From Coniferiporia sulphurascens (taxonomy: Eukaryota; Basidiomycota; Agaricomycetes; Hymenochaetales; Hymenochaetaceae): DNA of 64,000 nt. Position 1 is the first letter of the stretch, and each line of letters begins with the position of its first letter. Shown here piece by piece: positions 1 to 12,332 of this stretch. The notes beneath the pieces were generated by a model. The model did not search any database. It had not been told where the DNA came from and was given only the letters and a program-made list of their open reading frames with translations. Both the position numbers and the translations under genes were made by a program. Where the stretch lies: contig NBBA01000010.1 of NCBI GenBank assembly GCA_002794785.1, forward strand, positions 434,001 to 498,000, given 5' to 3'.

Positions 1-767
1 TATCTAAGGCCCCATTTGTGACCGGGAAGCTTAACGCTCTTACCGTAGCGGGTTCGACGTTGTTCAGAGGTTACCATGGGCGCGAAGATGCAATAAGTGT
101 GATCCATGGGCCATCACAGGTAATACAAGCCACTGTATGATTGGATCATGTTTTGTTCTAGACAACTTGAAGAAGTGATGCATGAGCCAATACCCTCGAT
201 GCGAAAGCTAGTAGCAAATCTATGCCCCTGAATGTGATAATAAGTTTTCTGCCTGGACGCGAGAGCGATATAGTGATACCTGGCCATACGCAGGCTTGGA
301 TGACGGTGGTCTGTGTACAGTGTGTAGTAGTGTTCATACATTTGTACCGTACTGTATCTATCTTCAGTCGATCATTTACCTCCCAAAAGTGGCAAGATTA
401 ATGTGAATTACTATTACGTAACGGAGTAAGGGATCGGGGTTACATGCGCCTCAACAAATGTAGCCGAATTCTTCAAACACTGCCCCCCACGAGGCAGTTC
501 GGTTTCGGCTGAGATGGTGGTAACCGGAAGCTGTAAGAATACCGTCCGTACATGACTTGTCCGTAACCTTTGTCGAATGAAGGATGAAAAGACACCAGCT
601 AAGGGGTGGTTACTGTACAGTATGATAGTCCACAGCATGTTGCTGTTCATGCACCAGGCTTGGTATCCAAAAACAAAAACAGCATATATCGCACGAACGC
701 AGTTCAAGCAAAGCCCTGAGAAAATAGAATGTCTCACAGAATAGAAATACGAATATCAAGGATCCCG
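1..767. other. left-edge spacer, no gene recognised
   Basis: No convincing coding exon was found on either strand. The short open frames here have no recognisable motif and no splice-compatible partners. The right part is the 3' flank of the minus-strand zinc-finger/RING gene, whose stop is at 768-770. An exon of a gene lying mostly to the left of the window cannot be excluded. Confidence 0.5.
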
Positions 768-3581
768 TCAAGTCAGGAACACCTTGCGTGTGTCTGCTCC
801 TCCCGCCGGCGAACGGCAAAGCGGACAGCGCGGGTCCGCCTTCAATAGGTCCAATATACATCTATAAGTCGGTATAATTAGCTCCATGCGAGACGATGAG
901 TTGGCGCACAGATATATGCACTCACGAAGTACAGAAAACATGTCCACATGGAATGTTGCTTAAATCACGACCACATTCAAAGCACAGTGGACACTCGTAT
1001 TGACTTGAGCTCGCACCGAAAGATGTCGGCGCCGATGAACTGCTCGTAGCTTTCGGATTATGCGGGGTCGGAAGGGCTGCTGCGCTTGGGATGACCCTTG
1101 AACCCGCAACGAGTATCTCCCGAGGAGGATTTGAAGCCGGAGGTGCCGGAAGAGGGGGCGGAGGTGGCACATCCCGGAGTATGGTAGCAAAGTACGACGG
1201 TGGGGCTTCCTCCTCTGTTGGACTGCCCGGATCTACATCGATCTGTACCCGCTGTTCTGGTCGAATAGGATTCTGAATAAGCGCATTTGGCGAGGGAAGG
1301 GGTGATTGACCTGGAGTTCGCGGTACTATATCTGACTCATTAGGCCTATACTGTGCCAGACTCCGCGATCTCACACCACTGTCTGGGCGCGCGGAGAGAA
1401 GGACAGGAGGAACATCAGGAATTGCGGAGGGACTTAGTAGGGAAGGCTGGGGAGGAATGGGCGGAGAAATGAAAGGCAGGGAAGACACAGGAGGAGGACG
1501 TGAAATAAAGGGAGATTGCGAGACGACTGGTCTAGGTGGAAGTGTAGGATAAGTCGGTGTAGGACGAGAAGCGTATGCAGGCACAGTAGGGGGAGGCGGA
1601 TAAGATGGTGTAGGAAGTATAGGAAGAGGGCGCTTCGGCGGCGATAAATACCTGCGCCCGCTATTTACATCCGGTGGATTTGCTCCTTGGGGAGCCGGTC
1701 GTTCCTCTACCTCCCCTCTTGAAGTGGCATAATACTTTGTCCAGGGCTCTTCTCCTCTGAAACGCCTCTCCAACATATCCTTGATCTGTCCATGCAAAGA
1801 TGACGACGAAAACGATGATGGGGCGAGCGGAGTCGTATTTAAGCATATATCTTCTTCTCTCCGCGTCCCGGATTCGCAGCTGTCCTCAGGACCTGACTGG
1901 TCTTCTGACTTGTCTTCAATCTGCCCATGCGAAGACGACGATGTAGTGAACAGACTTGACATCGACTCTTCCTCCTCGGTTTGCAAGTCCGGGGCGCTAT
2001 CGTTATCTTCCAGACAATTTTCTTCCATTGGGTTCTCAACCTGATCATGTGACAGGAAAGAGACCCCCGACTCTGAACACTCCTGTTCCTCTCCTTGCAG
2101 ACGGGTGTTGTCATCATCAGCTCCAAGACGAGCTTGGAGTTCGTCTTCAACTTCCTCGTGCAGGGACGGTGGCAGAACAGACAGCCTTGTGTCTTGTTCG
2201 TCCTCTTCTTCTGCTAACAAGCCTGGGCTGTTACCTTCGACTCTGCTACCTTCGACTCCTGCGGGCTGCTCTTCTGGCGCGACTCCGCCTTGCTCGACCA
2301 AGGATGATGATGAGGCGAGCCGAATTAGATCTCGATCATTCTCTTCTTCCCCTTGCAAACCTAAGGTGCTACCTTCCGCGTGAGCACTGGCTGCAACACG
2401 ACCTGTATCGGAACCACGCCGCATTTCCACATCTAATGTCGAGGTGGCGGCGAGTATCTCGCCCTCTATCCTCGTCAAATATTTTAACCGCGATGTGCAT
2501 TCAGCTAGATGCTTTAATCGAAGAAACCATAAATATCTCTACGACCCTAGTGTTCAACCGCTACGCTCACCTCCTTAAGTTCTGACTCTGAGGCGAAATA
2601 TCGGTCGCACGGCCAGCACAGACGCTGATATTCATCCACGGCAGACGCTGCTTGGCTTGCATGCATGATCCGATTATGCCTATTAACAATTGAATAATGC
2701 TGTTCGTTGTTATTTTGTTAGCATAACTTTTACTAGCCATTAAAATACGTACCTTCTTCTCTTCTTGAGGAGAGTATAATTTTGTGTCGCACTCGAAACA
2801 CGGTCTCGGCCATAGGGTTTTACTTATTACAAGGCGTTGCACTGGGCAATTTTGGGAGTAGCGGTGGAGGGCTGCCCGTGTCAAGTGCTGTGGTAAAACA
2901 GCCACGTAAATGAATAAATATTGTAACAGAAACACGTTCGGCAGATAGAATGCTCACCTTGGAGACGAAGCAAATCACAGAACACACGGGACATATGCCC
3001 AAAAGCGGCGAGTCCGGATGAACGTCCACACGATGCTAATATGCACAAACGTTAGATAATTTAGCACCCAGGAAGATGAACTTGCAAAACCACCATACGT
3101 GATAAAGGGTCGCTTGTGACGAAAAGTACACATCGCATGTTTCACAGTACGGCTCCTCATTTCGGGGTTTTCGTGCTTCAAGCGCTTCAGGAACCTGCGC
3201 GACTTCCTTTGGTCCAGACTCGATGTGCGATTCATCAATCACATCTCGAGAGTTGCTACCATTTCCGGAAGAGGTCGGTGTAGGCTTGCCTGAACAATTC
3301 TTGTAGTGCTGCTATATTGTCAGATCTACCATGGGGCTATTCTGCGTCGAAAAATAAAAGCATACCGACTCCAATGCCTCCCCGTCGGCAAAGTATTCAT
3401 CGCAGACGGTACAAGAGCGGTGTCCCCGGGGTGAATCGATTTGTTGTCCTTTGGATGAATTACTCGAATATTCAGTATGTGCGTCTTCGTCAACATGCTG
3501 CTTCGCGCTGAGAAGGCTAGGCTTTTGGGGCTTGCTGGACTTGCCCAGCGCGGCATTAGCAAGGCGACGTATGGCAGACAT
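768..3581 (-). CDS. multi-zinc-finger protein with C-terminal RING finger
   Basis: Seven exons: complement(join(768..861,926..2511,2571..2699,2753..2887,2958..3035,3099..3311,3366..3581)), 816 residues, introns 53-70 nt. The first 262 residues carry five fingers of the type CxxCx(D)xYF...L..H...H/C, with cysteine pairs near residues 57, 128, 158, 199 and 242. Each finger is cut by a phase-0 intron between its Cys half and its His half. Residues about 270-760 are acidic and Ser/Glu-rich, then Pro-rich, so probably disordered. The last 50 residues form a complete C3HC4 RING (CPLC, CGHVFC, SC, CPLC), which is only complete after removing the intron at 862-925. The RING suggests E3 ubiquitin ligase activity; substrate is unknown. 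The start is the ATG at 3581; an upstream exon is possible. Confidence 0.82.
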
Positions 3582-4596
3582 GGGTGCCAAGGGGCAGGAC
3601 GAAGAAGCGTATCCGGGTGGTACAGCTAGTTAAATCTGATCAGTGCCGATGATTCGTGGCTTTCCTGCAAGTTGCAACAACCCCGAAACTCGAACACGAT
3701 CAGGAGAACCTCCATACTGGATACAAGCGGTCTTCCGCACACATAGTACAAAAACTCCCACAGGACCAATTAAATTGCGCTGGAGACCATCACATATGGC
3801 CGATTGATGTCTGTTCGTATGATCACATCGTAATGCGCTCAGCTTGTTACGAAGCCATCGGTGTGGACATCAGCCCGCTCCGGCTGTCAAGATTACTGGT
3901 TGCAGCCCTGTAGAATTTAGAAATCGGAAGACCTAACCGTCCGCACAGAAGAACAGATCCAGTTTCACAACGCAGGAGCTCAAGAGCTTTGCATTCTGAA
4001 CCTCTGAGTCGCAATGCATGTGTGAATCGGAAGTGGCCGGCGGCGATCATAGCATCAAATTAATATTAATGGCAGAACCACAGTTCACGTGATTGGGGGG
4101 CGAAGCGTGCCCTACCTTTGCCGCCTTTCTAAGTTTCTATTGCGGGGGACCCTCGAATCAATTAATGGTTTTATTATTGCACATGCCTAACGTGTCAAGT
4201 AAACCAAAAGTTATGTATCTCTTGCTTGGTTAGCATTAGGGCGAGCGTGCGCCGGTGCCGGTGAACCGACTGCCACATCAGTAGTAGTAAGACATCAAAT
4301 ATACAAGCATACAGATCAACGAACGGCATTGGGAAAGGGTGAAGGGGTGAAGAAACAACACCAATATTACATATACAATATTACAAATAATGCGAGATTA
4401 TTCGCGTATCGTGTGTTAATAGCCAAAGGCGGAGTGCAGAAAATAGTTCAGGATATAGGAAGGAGATGTGGGTATAGCGGTAAACAGAGTAAAAGGAACC
4501 AACCGTAATGGCATCAGCAATCATGTCCGTCAGCAGCAGATTGTCGTAAGCAATCATCGCGATCCAGTTCAGCCCAGAAGCAACCATCCCCCCTCA
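3582..4596. other. spacer between RING gene and CSC1-like gene
   Basis: This is the presumed promoter of the minus-strand RING gene, running into the 3' flank of the CSC1-like gene at the right. AT-rich stretches around 4350-4390 would suit a 3' untranslated/polyadenylation region. No coding exon or RNA gene was recognised. Confidence 0.5.
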
Positions 4597-7500
4597 TCAG
4601 TCAATGTTCCTCTCGTTGTTGCGTTCCCTGGGAGGTCGCCCGTCAATGTCCACATGGCCATTTACGTCCATGGATGCATGCGCACAGCTCGCAGCGATCC
4701 CAACGCGCCTGTTTTCATGTACCTCCGCCTCCGCCAGCCCAAGCTCATCTGTCGGGAGCCAGATCACGCACTGTGGATCTATGCCCGCGGGATGGTAGAA
4801 GTCCGTCGGTTCCTCCAGGTGTGCGTTGCTCTCCGAATTCCTACGCGCAGACTGCTTTCCTGAGCCTGCTCCCGGACCGCGCCGCCGTACGCTGTCCGGC
4901 AGTTCCGAGGTTATACTCGCCTGCGAACAGGACGAAACGGACCCGGCCCCGACGGACGATATCGAAGAAGTACTCGTGCGTGCAGGTTTATCCGCGTTTT
5001 CAGCGACCGCGCGGTTGCCAGCATCTCCACCGTAGCCCTCTGGTCGTTCGTCGCCTATGATGACGCTAACGGAGTCGGATGAATTCCATGGTGCGGTGTG
5101 GGACTTGTCAGCGAGTGAAAGTGGGAGCGCGTGAATGAGAGGGCCGTAAGAATTGTTAATGATCAGGTGGAAGAACGCCTGAGGTAATCAGAGATAGGAA
5201 GGAACACAGTCGTCAGCGACTGACACCTATAGGTAGGTGTTATATGTAACTCACAGTGAAGAAAATAAGCACGACCGTAAGTGCTGCTTCGGGTATTGCA
5301 CTTGCTGTGCCGCCAGGGCTGCGTGCGAGAAAGAACAGAGCACATAGACATATTTGTTGGATGTACAAGCCAACAAAAATATGCTGAATCGCAAGTGGGA
5401 AGAAGAGCCCGCCTGTGTCCCCTTCTCTCGGCTGCTCGAGCTGGTAAAGGAAGAGGTACTTGTACATTTGGAAGTAGAAGAAAAATGTGAGGACAGCAAG
5501 TCCATTAATGATTGGCGAAATAACCATGTACGCCATGCCTACACGACGGATCAACCTAAGTATTCATCGATTAGCGAAGGAAAGGAAGGGACTCACTGAT
5601 GACTGTCAGGAGAGTCATTGAAGGGAAAAGCGTGCCCCACTGAACATTGCGTAGCGTATACTTGATTTTGTACACGCTGCGTGGTGTGCTCCCAAGTATA
5701 AAGAGCTTAACGTAGTACAGCAGGAACGGCACGATCTGCAGAAACCCCGCAGCAGTACCAGAGAGACCTTGCAGAACAATGTAGGAGAGGAAGAAGTTAG
5801 AAGCCTGTGGAAGTGAGGACGCAAGGAGGCTTGGAATTGATGTCGGGTCTCTAACAAGACCCGGAAGCGCAGCGATGATACCGGAAGAGATTGTTACAAT
5901 GAGAAACGAGTTCTATTACAAAAAAAACGTAAGTCGTTTCTTAAGGTTTTCGCCGAAAGGAAGATACGCTTACAATGACTTGGAAGCAAAAATAACGCGT
6001 CATTAGACTGAGCTCAAGTCCAGTTTTGCGGGGAATGCCCTCAAAGCGAGCAAGGAGACGCAGAACAATCGGTAAAAGCATCATGAGAACAGTGAGGAGC
6101 GCTTGCGGGAGCACACCCTCCAGGATTCCGATGACCGTAGATGGAAGCTTACAGAGCCACGCAAGCCAGGAGTAAGTTTGACACAGGTTAGATACGTTCG
6201 AGACCACGCCGATGAACGCAACCGGGAACGACCATAAGATAATAAGCCCCACAGTTGCAGCGTAGCTGATCAGCGCGCGCACGTTGCGCTCATAAGGAAT
6301 TAGTCCAAGGTTGCCCCAGATAACGTCCTCAGGCGCGACTTCGATATACTTCATACTCATACGGTACGCCTCATGATGCGTGAGCGATTGCGCAGCGAGA
6401 TGGGCGGCAATTTGTTGGTTGAAAAGCACGAATGCGCTGTTAAGCGCCGGGTACGTCTCCGCCTCGATCTCCTGCGCCTTCTCCTCGATCTCCTTCGCCT
6501 TTTCCGCTTGTTTTTTCTGCTTCTTCTCCACTTTCCATTCCCGCCAGCCGAACCACGACCGTTTCTCGTTCTTCTCCTCATCGTCAATCTTAACTTTACT
6601 CTTATTCCTATTTTTGCCCTCGCCCTCGTCGAATCGCTGCTGAACCAAGTCGTAAATCCCCACGACACCACCGATGCGCGGTCGCGCGCTCTTGTCAGTT
6701 TCGCGCTCCAGCACGTCGCGTCCACGTTTGAGCAAATGCGACGTGACCCTGATTTCCTCACGGGCCCATTCAATGCTATCTACTTTCTTCCCGATTAGTG
6801 GAAGTGAGAATGGCAAAAATCCTGCAGGCAGGCGGTGCGTCGGCCTGTTCTTACGCGGGACAAGTGCCTCTGCCCGAGAAACTGAAGGTCCACTCTCCAA
6901 ATCCCTGTGCCCGTTCCCTCCGGTCGCACTTGCAGACTCAAAGGTAAGGGGCTCCACGGATTCGCGCGGCTCGGACTCCTTCATGCCTTTATTCTTTGGT
7001 GTCCCAGTGTCAGCCCCGCCATTCGTACCAATCGTTCCCGGTTGGGGCTCGGACGTCACCTTTTCTTTTTCCTTCCCCTTTCCCTTGTTTTTCTTAGCGT
7101 GCATTTTTATCGCAGTGGCAATGAGGTCGGTCTCCGCAGACTCAAGCTTACTGCACGCCTGGAGGTGGCGCTCGTGGATGTCGGGGAGGTCCTTAAGGTC
7201 GCGATTGAGCCACACCTTGCGTACGCCCCCAGGCAAGTGTGAAAAGACGTGCGTAAGTGCCTTCACAGTAAGGAACTTTGTAGGGATGCCCGTTATGAGG
7301 ATTGTATTCGCCTGCGCCAATTTGGAGTGCGCTGGGTCCACGAGATGCTGTTGTCGTGCCGTGACGAAATGGCGCATCTCAGACTGGATTACCCAGCAGA
7401 ACCAGACTGCAATAGAGCATAATAGATCAGGGTCCCGCGGGAAGGTACAGGGATAAAGGTAAGGAATTTACTGGTGAAAGCCCATGCGCAGCATACGTGT

Positions 7501-8307
7501 GCCCAATACCTGCTTTCATTTGCAACGCCGATGTTACCGAAAGTAAACCTGTCAAGGCCTTTCTTTCCCAGACCAGTTTCGACACCGGTAACAGGGAGAA
7601 GGACGGCCCAGGATACGATCCATATGGGGACGAATATCTTGAGTAACATGCGCAAGAAGCGCACAAAGAAATACGCATCCATGCCATTCTGGAGCTTGAC
7701 ATCGTTGTAGTCGGTACGAAATATTGAGAGTGGCCAGCCCCATGGCTGTGAGGGGAGATGCGGTGAGCGCTTTCTACAATCAATTAAGAAGAGATGAGCA
7801 TGCTTGGTAAAGTAATAGCGGAAGAGAGGCTCCAATGCACGGTCACGTGGCAATGCCCGGAAGTAAATTGCACCCGAGGAAGGAAATAGAACAAATGCAG
7901 CTATTTTCGACCACATCAAAGGCGTCACGATCTCTCCACCTTCGTTAATTGGCAAGGCAGTGCTTTCGTCTCCGTATCGGTTTTCAAGCCCGAACGACCA
8001 GACTGCATTTCAATCCCATATACGAGCTCTCCTTCTCCTCTCGGAGTCCAAGTTTGGAAAGATCTGCTCACCTCTCATCTTCTGGAATGTACGTGCGTGG
8101 TTCATAAACCGCCTGGAAAAGCGGTCGGAGGACAGAAAACGCTAGAAGTTCGCCACCGAATATTGCAGCGTTCAACCAGAGCGCGGTGACGAAGGTTGCG
8201 GTCGACTCAGTCTTCGCAGTCGCCTGGATGGCCGTCGAGTTTCCAGACCTGGTGAGAGCACGGTGAGATAAATGCATGGAGCGCTCGTGGTATGCGTGCA
8301 TAGACAT
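4597..8307 (-). CDS. CSC1/OSCA-type (DUF221) membrane channel
   Basis: Six exons: complement(join(4597..5178,5255..5538,5597..5912,5974..7406,7472..7773,8072..8307)), 1050 residues. The family (yeast Csc1/Rsn1/Phm7, plant OSCA) forms osmo- or mechanosensitive cation channels in the plasma membrane or endomembranes. The N-terminal part has a membrane segment followed by YEPRTY and a long GMDAYFFVRFLRM segment. The cytosolic domain follows (about residues 190-480) and is unusually charged, with Lys/Glu-rich insertions near 280 and 420. The 7TM block lies at about 500-850, and the C-terminal tail carries the family signature around DFYHPAGIDPQ. The intron at 7774-8071 is long (298 nt) for this locus; the others are 58-76 nt. 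Most of the frame is secure; the start (ATG at 8307) is less so, because an in-frame upstream exon could exist. Confidence 0.9.
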
Positions 8308-9157
8308 GGCGTACGAGGTCCACGCTCGGAGGGTGGTCCGGGAAGAAGGCACTTACATTGCGTGCGCTGGCAACGAGCAGAGGTATAATGAACGCCAGTG
8401 GGCGCGATCTCGAATGGGATGGTGTGAAAGACAAAGCAAAAAGAAAGGAAAGAATTGGAGTAGATGATAGAGCAGGACAAAAGGTTGCGATGGCCTTCCG
8501 CAGCGCACACGCACTGGCAAACGTACCACCACTTTGTATGTGCAAAATTAGATTCCGGACCTCGCTCCGTCTCCATTTTAGGGCCCGTGACGTCAACTTT
8601 GCACAAGGAACCCCGTTTGTAGTAGTCCTTGTCCGCTTTTGTACTTTTCTCGTGTATTTTGCTCCGTGTGACATTCCAGTATACCAACGCTTACTGTTAG
8701 TCTCAATGCGAGCCAGCCACAACAGATTCTTAGACTGATACGCTAACAGCCAAATTAAATGGTCATGCACTCGATGTGCGTCTAACTGTGCGCCTAATTA
8801 CCCTCCGTAGCCGTGCTAACCTTCTCCGAGTATCACCTGGGTCATCCAGGGCGCTAATCCATGGATCACCGGAGCCCAATTTACTCAAGTGGCGCGGTCC
8901 ACGCTTGCCGTTACGCAGTCAGTGGATACAGATCTATAAAATTCCAAATAGTAATGTCAATCGACTTTGGCAGGTAGGGTGGTTATTATTTAAACTGCTA
9001 TAAGAGAGTAAGGGATATTAATTAAGAATTCAGCCCCACACGGCCGAATGTCCCCGAGAAGAACGAAAACTTCAAAGATATTACCAATCGTCCGTGTAGT
9101 GAATCGGATATGCGACATGCAAGGGAGTAAGGATAGAATGTTATGGATACAGAGACA
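8308..9157. other. spacer between CSC1-like gene and TLG1-like gene
   Basis: Upstream region of the minus-strand CSC1-like gene at the left and 3' flank of the SNARE gene at the right. A donor-like GTAAGT near 8345 could belong to a 5' untranslated exon of the channel gene. No other coding or RNA feature was recognised. Confidence 0.45.
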
Positions 9158-10560
9158 TCATACAAGAATGACCATGAGCAGAAGGACGCAAAGTATGACG
9201 ACAAGGATAACAATGCACCATCCACTCTTCGTTTCTGCAGAATAGGTCAGTACACAGCTTAAATTGGCGGTGAATGAACGAAGCAAGCAAACAACAAAAG
9301 TCACGTAAAGACATGTCCAAAGATGTGAAGATATCAGGAAATGTAGGTGCCCGATTAAACTCGGGGCACCATGTAGACTACAGCCGAAAAGATCCAGGTA
9401 CAAATGACGAACCTTCCGTTTCGCGTGCAAAGCGCTGTATCCGCTTCAAAGACTTCTGAAGCTTCGTATCCGTCCGGTCGACATTGCTCTCAAGATCACC
9501 AAGCATTCTGCACGTAAAAGCAAATAAATTGGAATTAATCGTCAGCTTGGTATTCCCTTTGCGAGACGCATCCTAATGCGACCCAGGAAATTAAGAGAAA
9601 TACAGACTCGACGTGTTCCCCGATTTCTCGGCCCATTAATCCGGCCTGCTCTGCTAGCGTCGAGATTGTACCCGAAATCGAGTCGATAGTCTTGTCCTGC
9701 TCCTCCATTATCATCTGCACGTTAGACAACTGGTTAGGACTATTTACTTGTTGAATAGTCAAAAGGGAAGCGCACCTGTTGCTCCATGCGACTCCACGCT
9801 GCTTGGTCGCCATCGCCTTTCGCTGTCGGTATATCCTCGCCAGGTCGCAGTGCTAGCGCGTTTGCCTTCGGACGGGACGTCGGCGAGGATGGTGCATATC
9901 TTACAGCACCCGATGGGCCTTGATTCTGGCGAAGAAAACATTAAAATTTACATGTATAAAGAGAAAAAAATGCGCGTCTACGCACCTCAGAAGCGGCCAC
10001 CTCCGCGCGCATGTTCTAGTCCTTGACGAATGCAAGACGCGATTTCGTAAGCCCCTTCCATCTGTGTGCTATAGATACACTAAGGGCAGCCGGAAAAAGT
10101 ACGCACCTCGAGTTCCTGGCGCACTTCGCGCACATACCGCCGACGCGATTGTACCTCACCGTCATCCAGGCCGAAGTACCGTGGGCCGGTCGTCTCTACC
10201 ACCCTAAAGTTAAATAATAGACGCACCGTAGGCTTAATTTTGTTTAAAGTCAACGCAAATGCAGACGTACCGTACGCTCTCCTCGAGGTCCTCTAGGTCG
10301 GCTTCCAGCGCAGACAGCGTCGCCTTCAACTACACGCGCGAGTTTTGGATGCCTTCGGCTCAGCTCAAGTTCCACTACACGCGTGTTGCACTCACCTCGC
10401 TCCTCGCATAAGACAACTCTTCACTTTCATCTACGCCCCCACGGCCAGACGAGGATGCCGCCATACCGTAGATACGCCGGAAGCTCGAAAGGAGCGTGCC
10501 AGCGCTCGCAAGCGTACCCTGCATCTCGGCCTGCACGACATGGTATGGGTCTTCCGACAT
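9158..10560 (-). CDS. TLG1: t-SNARE Tlg1 / syntaxin-6 family
   Basis: Eight exons: complement(join(9158..9234,9413..9507,9608..9714,9776..9925,9986..10015,10107..10203,10271..10329,10396..10560)), 259 residues. It starts MSEDPYHVVQAEMQ, the usual syntaxin-6/Tlg1 N-terminal helix. The Qc-SNARE helix lies at about residues 155-230 (QDKTIDSISGTISTLAEQAG through MLGDLESNVDRTDTKL). The protein ends in a tail anchor, SGWCIVILVVILCVLLLMV. These proteins mediate fusion of endosome-derived vesicles with the trans-Golgi. One exon is only 30 nt, and the intron at 9508-9607 uses the weak donor GTCTGT. It lies in the same orientation as its neighbours but in its own transcription unit. Confidence 0.9.
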
Positions 10561-11183
10561 AGTTCAGTTTATTTGTGTGTTCCCCCAGTTCGTGAAGTTT
10601 GGTAAAGAGCGCGTTTTGTGGTGCAGCCTTCGTCTCCAATAGTTGTGCTGGAACCAGTATCAGAATGCAACAGGCTTGTTTATAGAGAGCAAGTTAAGCG
10701 CGGAGTTTCCTGAGAGCTATCCTTTGCAAGAAAGCGACTGTAAGAAGTCAAAAAGAAATATGCAGATGTGAGAAGGTTGGGACGGCCGCACTCTTCAAAC
10801 CTAACAGCAGCTTGGCCTTCTGAGCAAAGCTACGCATGCGAACCGTTCTCTTTACGTAATACACACCACGGGTCTACCCGCGTCAGACTCTAAACTCTGA
10901 TCCTCTATGTCGTACCGCTAATCGTGATACTCATGTTTAGCACATGTCTGACAGTCCCGGCTTATTTATCATTGATTCAGCGGCGATAGTATTTGGGAGC
11001 ACAAATGCCCAGATGCGTGAATGTTGAGTCCGCTTTTTTACAATCGTTCAATGCATACGTCGGTTTTTTTTAAATTTACCAGCATAATAATACTCATGAA
11101 GCACGTAATTTTCCTCAACTTATCCCTTTAGACCACGCCGCCTAGTAAAACAACCAGATAGACTGAGGAAAACCTTCCTCATG
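10561..11183. other. spacer, no gene recognised
   Basis: Promoter side of the TLG1-like gene at the left and 3' flank of the TUDOR gene at the right. The sequence has T-runs near 11030-11075 but no recognisable exon, RNA gene or repeat. Confidence 0.5.
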
Positions 11184-12154
11184 TTAGAAATGAATCGCCC
11201 CTGGTTTGTGCACCGCCTGTTTGCCCGATTTCGTACTTTTCAGAACTATGCGCGGGTCACCCTCAGAAGCCTTCGCGCGTCTGCCGTTAACGTTTTTTTC
11301 GGAGTAAAGGATTTCAAGTACGCTGCCTGCAAGTTGAAAAGATTGTGAGTTACTTACATAGGCTTCGTCTTTCCCGACTGACCTTCGCACCAGCCGGACG
11401 GCGCCTTCCAGTGCACCTTCTGTCCTTCCTCAGGGAGACGCGTTGCGCTCCCAGGCTCCCCAAATCCAGCTCCACTATCGCTCCCATTACTGACGCCGTC
11501 GTTTTTGTTCCTCTTGGTTTCTGCGTCAGATCGTAGTTGTGATCCACCCTTGTCCCTGGATCTGGTGGTCCTTTTCTCGCCGTGGCTCCCTTTCACCGCT
11601 TTAGCAGCGGGAAGCTCTTTCGAGGTGTCACCATCTTCCTCACCGTCTGTGCGCTTATGCTTAGCACGCCGTTCTGGTGCTGGTTCTTCCGCTAATTTAT
11701 GAGATTTCTGGTCCTCTTCGTTTGTGGACTCGTGATCATTGTCGGCATTGCCGTCTCCCTCATCAGCTTCCGCGTCCTCGCTATGGTCTTGTGCATCCCT
11801 TCTTGCCTCTTTAGCAGCTTCTGTGTTATGGACGTACTGTAAAATGCTGACTTCAGTAAAAATCTTTGAGTAAGGACAGGGAAATACCTGTTTTCCCTCT
11901 TTGCTCCCCTTTAGTTTCTTTTCGTTTGTCGCCTTCTTCTCATCGTCCGGCATATTCTCCCAAGCTTTCTTAGGAAGGTAACGCTGCTCCGTCCCGTCAT
12001 ACTGCTTCGCTTCTGCCTTTCCCTCGCTCGTCTGCCACTCTTCCTTGGTCCACTCGCTCAGGTGCTTCTGGCTCTCGGACTGCTCTGACTTGTCTGTCGT
12101 GTACGGTTCCTCATCTCGCTCATGCATGGATTTTTTGTACTCAGAAGCCACCAT
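11184..12154 (-). CDS. Hva1-type TUDOR domain protein
   Basis: Three core exons: complement(join(11184..11326,11383..11836,11888..12154)), 287 residues. The N-terminal part carries a WTKEEWQTSEG...YLPKKAWENM block shared by fungal proteins of the hypervirulence-associated TUDOR family. The middle is highly charged. The C-terminus is a small TUDOR-like barrel (VHWKAPSGWCEGSVLEIL through GKQAVHKPGAIHF). The first intron (11837-11887, 51 nt) has no stop and keeps frame, so an intron-retained form would be 17 residues longer. Two upstream mini-exons (12299..12332 and 12209..12237) splice in frame to the ATG at 12154 and would give 308 residues; which start is used is undecided. Family function is poorly defined. 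Confidence 0.78.
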
Positions 12155-12332
12155 CTATGTGTAGTAAGCTTAAATTGGCTGACATTGGACGGTAGAGAGG
12201 GAAATTACCGACCTGCGCTTTTCGGGCGGACCATTGACTACACATATCAGGCGTCAGCCTTTCCATGACCACAGCCCAGCCTAGCCAGGTAAACTCACCC
12301 GGGTTGACCTCCTTTGTCCGAGGCCTGTACAT

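Noticed and set aside
1956..2585. Plus-strand 209-codon open frame
   Set aside because: Opposite the acidic/proline-rich exon of the RING gene; low-complexity codons create chance frames.
4468..5060. Overlapping plus-strand open frames of up to 131 codons
   Set aside because: Shadows of the last exon of the CSC1-like gene, whose C-terminal family signature is clear on the minus strand.
6674..7456. Plus-strand 260-codon open frame
   Set aside because: It lies opposite the well-supported cytosolic domain of the CSC1-like gene and has no recognisable motif.
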